A stretch of DNA of 64,000 nt from Hymenobacter nivis (GTDB lineage: Bacteria > Bacteroidota > Bacteroidia > Cytophagales > Hymenobacteraceae): positions 2,790,001 through 2,854,000 of the forward strand of contig NZ_CP029145.1 in NCBI RefSeq assembly GCF_003149515.1. The letters are read 5' to 3'. Shown here piece after piece: positions 61,354 through 64,000 of the stretch. Each line of letters starts with the position of its first letter. The first letter of the stretch is position 1. The position numbers and the translations under genes were made by a program. The notes beneath the pieces were generated by a model. It made no database searches. It was not told where the DNA came from and saw nothing but the letters and a program-made list of their open reading frames with translations.

Positions 61354-62068
61354 CTAGGCCTTCGCCAACGCCACCAGCTGCGCCACTTCGTTCATACCCG
61401 AGTGCACGAAGATGGGCAGCAGCAGGCTCCCGCTCCGCGCCCGGCACCAGGCCAGCACGAACCCGCCCACTGTCGGGATGGCCATCGGCAATAGTTACAG
61501 CGCGACGTGCAAATCGGGGCCGACACGCAAGCCGTGGCACAGCCCAAAAACAAGCGAGCTGGACACCGTGCCCCGTCCCACATCGGCCCCCAGCACGCGC
61601 ACCCGCTCCGTAAAGGTCCGGTCGAGCAGCGCCAATAGCACCCCGCGAAAGGCAAGCTCTTCGGTCAGCCCAGGCATTGTCAGTTAAAATAAGTGGTATT
61701 CCAGCGCCGGCTGTCCGCCCGGTACCAATGCACAGCACCACTGATTCAACGAGCATTAGCGGCAACAGGTAGCGAACCACGTCGCGGCCAATTCCAGGAT
61801 TGAAACCGGCCCGCAGCCCGAACTCTGCCCGTTTCCACCCGCCTAACCACACCAGCAGGACAATGGCAATCCCGCTCACCAGCAGCGCCAGCGCTTGGCC
61901 AGTCCATTTATCCAGCGGGGCCCAGGCAGCCACAACGTTGCAAAAAACGAGCAGCGCCCCGCATAGGATATTGCGCCGGCCAATGGCGCACCGCAGCCCC
62001 GGTAAGCACAGCAGCAGCACGAGCGTTCCCAATATGAATACACTAAAAACTAGTCTCATTGGCTTCAA
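61354..62068 (-). pseudogene. CPBP (type II CAAX-like) membrane protease, frameshifted
   Basis: The first frame from ATG 62068 (or 62059) gives membrane segments (LVFSVFILGTLVLLLCLPGL, ALALLVSGIAIVLLVWLGGW, VVRYLLPLMLVESVVLCIG). Near 61675 the homology changes frame to MPGLTEELAFRGVLLALLDR, which holds the EExxxR catalytic motif. The same frame continues FGLCHGLRVGPDLHVAL, then an in-frame TAA, then LLPMAIPTVGGFVLAWCRAR, LLPIFVHSGMNEVAQLV to the stop at 61354. One frameshift and one nonsense codon make it non-functional. Intact members cleave or modify membrane proteins or protect against bacteriocins. Confidence 0.8.
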
Positions 62069-62106
62069 ATGATTGATTTATTACCCTACTTTAAAATTTC
62101 TGCCGG

Positions 62107-63396
62107 TTAGCGGAGGCTGGTTGCCGCCGCTCCCGGGGCCCCCAGCGGCGTCACCGGGCCCGAGCCGCGCACCAGCACCAGGTACTGCACGTAGGCCGTA
62201 GCCGGCAGCTCGGGGCGGAACTGTATCTGCTGCTCCGGCGGCATCCCCGGCGCGTAGCGCAGTTGGATGGGCTGGCGGGTAGCGGCGGCTCCCGGCGCGT
62301 CGAGCCGCACCAGCGTGGTGCTGCCCGGCGCGGTGCGCTGCTTCAATTCGGCCAGGCCGATTATCGTCACCAGGGGCCCGTCATGGTTGAATTTATCGGT
62401 GGTAGTGTACGGCTGCCCCGCCGCTTGCCAGGGCCCCGGCAGGCCGTCCGTCGGGTATAGCATCCGGCACTCGCTGAACACGCACAGCACCGACGCCACT
62501 TTATCGTGCACCGGCAGCGCACTCTGCCGAATGCGAGCCGCCAAGTCTAAAAAGCCGTTTTGCAGGGGGCTTTGCAACACGTGGCCCAGGCCCCACATCC
62601 CATACAGCTTCTCGTGGGCCAGCCGCTTGGTCTGCATCAACGCCTGGAAATTTGCAAAGATGTTATCCTCTCGCCGCCCCGCGCGCAGATCGTAGCCCGC
62701 ATTCGCCAGCGCGTGGCGCAAATCGTCGTACTCAACGTTTGGCCCCATGCTGGCCAACGTCCGCCGCGCCACCCCCATTAGCCCCGGGGCCCCTAGCTGC
62801 CGCAGCACCGCCACCACCGAATCGACGCGGCTGCGCAGCCCAGGAGCCAACGGCGACGTGCGCAGCAGCGCCGTGACGTAATCGGCCGCCAGCGGCAAGT
62901 CCTGCAACTCGTCGAGCCCCACGAACCGAATGCGCCGCGCCGTCGGCAGCGTAAGGTTCAGGAACCTGATGCGTTGAATTTTCCGGTAAAACTCCTGGTT
63001 GGCCCACTGCGCCCGGCCGGCCATCCAACTCCTGAACACGAGTCGCAAGGCACTATCCTGGCCCGTGCGCAGGTACTCGTTTAGGTAAAATGCCTTGGCG
63101 CAGTCCACTTCTGCCATGTAGGTGCGCACTCCCGCCCGGGCATTCAGGTGCTTTAGTAGGGCAAAATCAACGTCCTGGGGCCCTCGCACCCCGTGCGATT
63201 CGCCCAGCAAAAATAACTGATTGGTATAAAACGCTTTGTCGAACAGCGCAAACGCCTCCCTTCCCGCCTCAATAGTTTCCAACGGGGCCCCGGCAAATAC
63301 AGATTCCGGCGCAGCGGTTTGCGCCCGGACTCCCGGGGTATCCAGCAGCAGCACGGCCCAAAGCAATGTGTAACGCAGAAGCAGGGTGACTTTCAT
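62107..63396 (-). CDS. Exported erythromycin-esterase-like/ChaN-like protein
   Basis: 429 residues from ATG 63396 with signal peptide (LLLRYTLLWAVLLLDTPGVR, cleavage after RA). NQLFLLGESHGVRGPQDVDF resembles the first Glu/His motif of the erythromycin esterase superfamily (GExxHG), and the body is helical (YMAEVDCAKAFYLNEYLRTG, RRIRFVGLDELQDLPLAADY, LYGMWGLGHVLQSPLQNGFL, the last with the GxGH element). Family members hydrolyse esters or have unknown roles. The protein is not expected to confer drug resistance by itself. It stands alone, with the CPBP pseudogene downstream. Confidence 0.65.
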   Translation of the reverse strand: MKVTLLLRYTLLWAVLLLDTPGVRAQTAAPESVFAGAPLETIEAGREAFALFDKAFYTNQLFLLGESHGVRGPQDVDFALLKHLNARAGVRTYMAEVDCAKAFYLNEYLRTGQDSALRLVFRSWMAGRAQWANQEFYRKIQRIRFLNLTLPTARRIRFVGLDELQDLPLAADYVTALLRTSPLAPGLRSRVDSVVAVLRQLGAPGLMGVARRTLASMGPNVEYDDLRHALANAGYDLRAGRREDNIFANFQALMQTKRLAHEKLYGMWGLGHVLQSPLQNGFLDLAARIRQSALPVHDKVASVLCVFSECRMLYPTDGLPGPWQAAGQPYTTTDKFNHDGPLVTIIGLAELKQRTAPGSTTLVRLDAPGAAATRQPIQLRYAPGMPPEQQIQFRPELPATAYVQYLVLVRGSGPVTPLGAPGAAATSLR

Positions 63397-63547
63397 GATG
63401 CAAAACGGCTTAGCCGCAGAGGAGGTGATTGAATCCTTCAAAGCACGCCTCCCCTACCGCTGGCTCCACCTCGCCGCCCGCCAATCCACCGAAAATTCCG
63501 ATGAGCTGCCGCAAAAATCCCACGAGCTTTATTGCCCAGAACCCGAC

Positions 63548-63582
63548 AAAAAAAGGGATGCCCCATGAGGAGCATCCCTTTT
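63548..63582 (-). terminator. Terminator after ribosomal protein L17 gene
   Basis: AAAAGGGATGCTCCTCATGG / GGCATCCCTTTTTTT on the minus strand: 8-bp stem with T run, 20 bases after the rplQ stop codon. It would end the ribosomal protein operon. Confidence 0.85.
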
Positions 63583-63601
63583 CGAAATCAAACTTTAAAG
63601 C

Positions 63602-64000
63602 TTACGCGTCGGCTTTGGCCTCGTCGCGGCTCTCGCCATCCTTCACCGTTTCGGTGGGGGTATCTTCCGGAGCCGACTGCTGCACGGTAGCGTCAGGAGC
63701 GACGGCCTCACCCTTCACTTCGGTGGCCGAAGTCACAGCGGCGTCGCCGGCAACTGGCGCGGCACCACCCGAGCGGCGGCGCGAACGACGCGTCGTGGTA
63801 GCTTTCTCAGCGGTAGCGTTTTTAGCTTCTAGCAGGGTGTCGTTGTAGTCCACCAGTTCAATCACGCACATGTCGGCGTTATCACCAAGGCGCGAAGCAC
63901 TCAGCTTAATGATGCGGGTATAACCGCCGGGGCGGTTGGCAATTTTGCCCGCCACTTCACCGAACAATTCCTTGATGGCCTCTTTCTCCTGCAACTGGGC
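63602..64000 (-). CDS. rplQ: 50S ribosomal protein L17 (partial, N-terminus outside window)
   Basis: The frame is open at the right edge; 132 residues are visible. [40 protein letters not shown] and [19 protein letters not shown] are the conserved C-terminal half of L17 in Bacteroidota. The long Ala/Glu/Thr-rich tail ([20 protein letters not shown]) is a typical extension of this phylum. L17 sits near the exit tunnel of the large subunit. The gene probably ends an alpha operon (rpoA-rplQ) lying outside the window. Confidence 0.95.
   Translation of the reverse strand, partial: AQLQEKEAIKELFGEVAGKIANRPGGYTRIIKLSASRLGDNADMCVIELVDYNDTLLEAKNATAEKATTTRRSRRRSGGAAPVAGDAAVTSATEVKGEAVAPDATVQQSAPEDTPTETVKDGESRDEAKADA

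Overview
The window looks like a high-GC Bacteroidota chromosome, most likely Hymenobacter or a close relative (order Cytophagales). The evidence is Bacteroidota-type -7 promoter boxes (TAnnTTTG, e.g. TACCTTTG) instead of strong Shine-Dalgarno/sigma70 signals, the long SecA, a 7TMR-DISM histidine kinase, a BlaI/M56 pair with a TonB-like tail, DUF4097, DUF296 and DUF6252-type proteins, and a siroheme-synthase/TSUP fusion. Species level cannot be decided from the sequence alone. The palindrome GGGCCC/GGGGCCCC is visibly over-used throughout.

Layout. 1-2.0 kb: an XRE-type regulator cut by the window edge, two structurally identical 81-bp foldbacks, and a decayed IS630 element. 1.9-6.9 kb: a hotdog thioesterase-like protein, a DUF296 protein, a Gfo/Idh/MocA oxidoreductase, and an ECF sigma / anti-sigma-like / DUF4097 operon. 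7.0-10.4 kb: a wrecked sulfur-assimilation locus, with a SAM-I riboswitch joined to a frameshifted C-terminal scrap of sulfite reductase, a MITE, a dead IS630, and an intact precorrin-2-dehydrogenase-like/TSUP fusion. 10.4-13.2 kb: a complete IS1595-type element carrying a KilA-N passenger gene with 8-bp target duplications, inserted beside a decayed toxin-antitoxin pair. 13.2-18.1 kb: an ALDH7-type aldehyde dehydrogenase and a large M16 peptidase. 18.1-19.7 kb: an IS630 in a lipoprotein gene. 20.1-30.4 kb: two related OLD/AAA15-type ATPases (20.1-21.3 and 27.6-28.8 kb) separated by HtrA, an outer-membrane-like protein, an M20 amidohydrolase, a SPOR lipoprotein and DeoC. The second ATPase overlaps a partner gene that is broken by a stop codon and by another IS630; together they resemble a two-gene defence module.

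30.5-43.2 kb is mainly housekeeping: SecA, UDP-galactopyranose mutase with a glycosyltransferase, DapF/GNAT, a penicillin-binding protein with a lipobox, an RlmI-like methyltransferase, two small membrane proteins and Ppx. 43.3-49 kb: paired DnaA-box-like sites, a BlaI/BlaR-like pair with twin operators, a malate/lactate dehydrogenase, and two tandem L,D-transpeptidase paralogues. 49-57 kb: an Hsp70, an O-antigen ligase-like protein, AnmK, and a NarL-type regulator with a 7TMR-DISM kinase. 57.2-64 kb: DivIC/FtsB-like protein, enolase, a LytTR/LytS-type two-component pair, a CPBP protease pseudogene, an erythromycin-esterase-like protein and the end of ribosomal protein L17.

The recurring theme is mobile-element wear. 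Four different IS630-type elements, one IS1595 and two MITEs occur in 64 kb. Two IS630 insertions and the IS1595 insertion can be placed to the base by their target duplications, and the two IS630-hit genes regain their reading frame when one TA copy is kept. Several families of palindromic intergenic repeats are also present.
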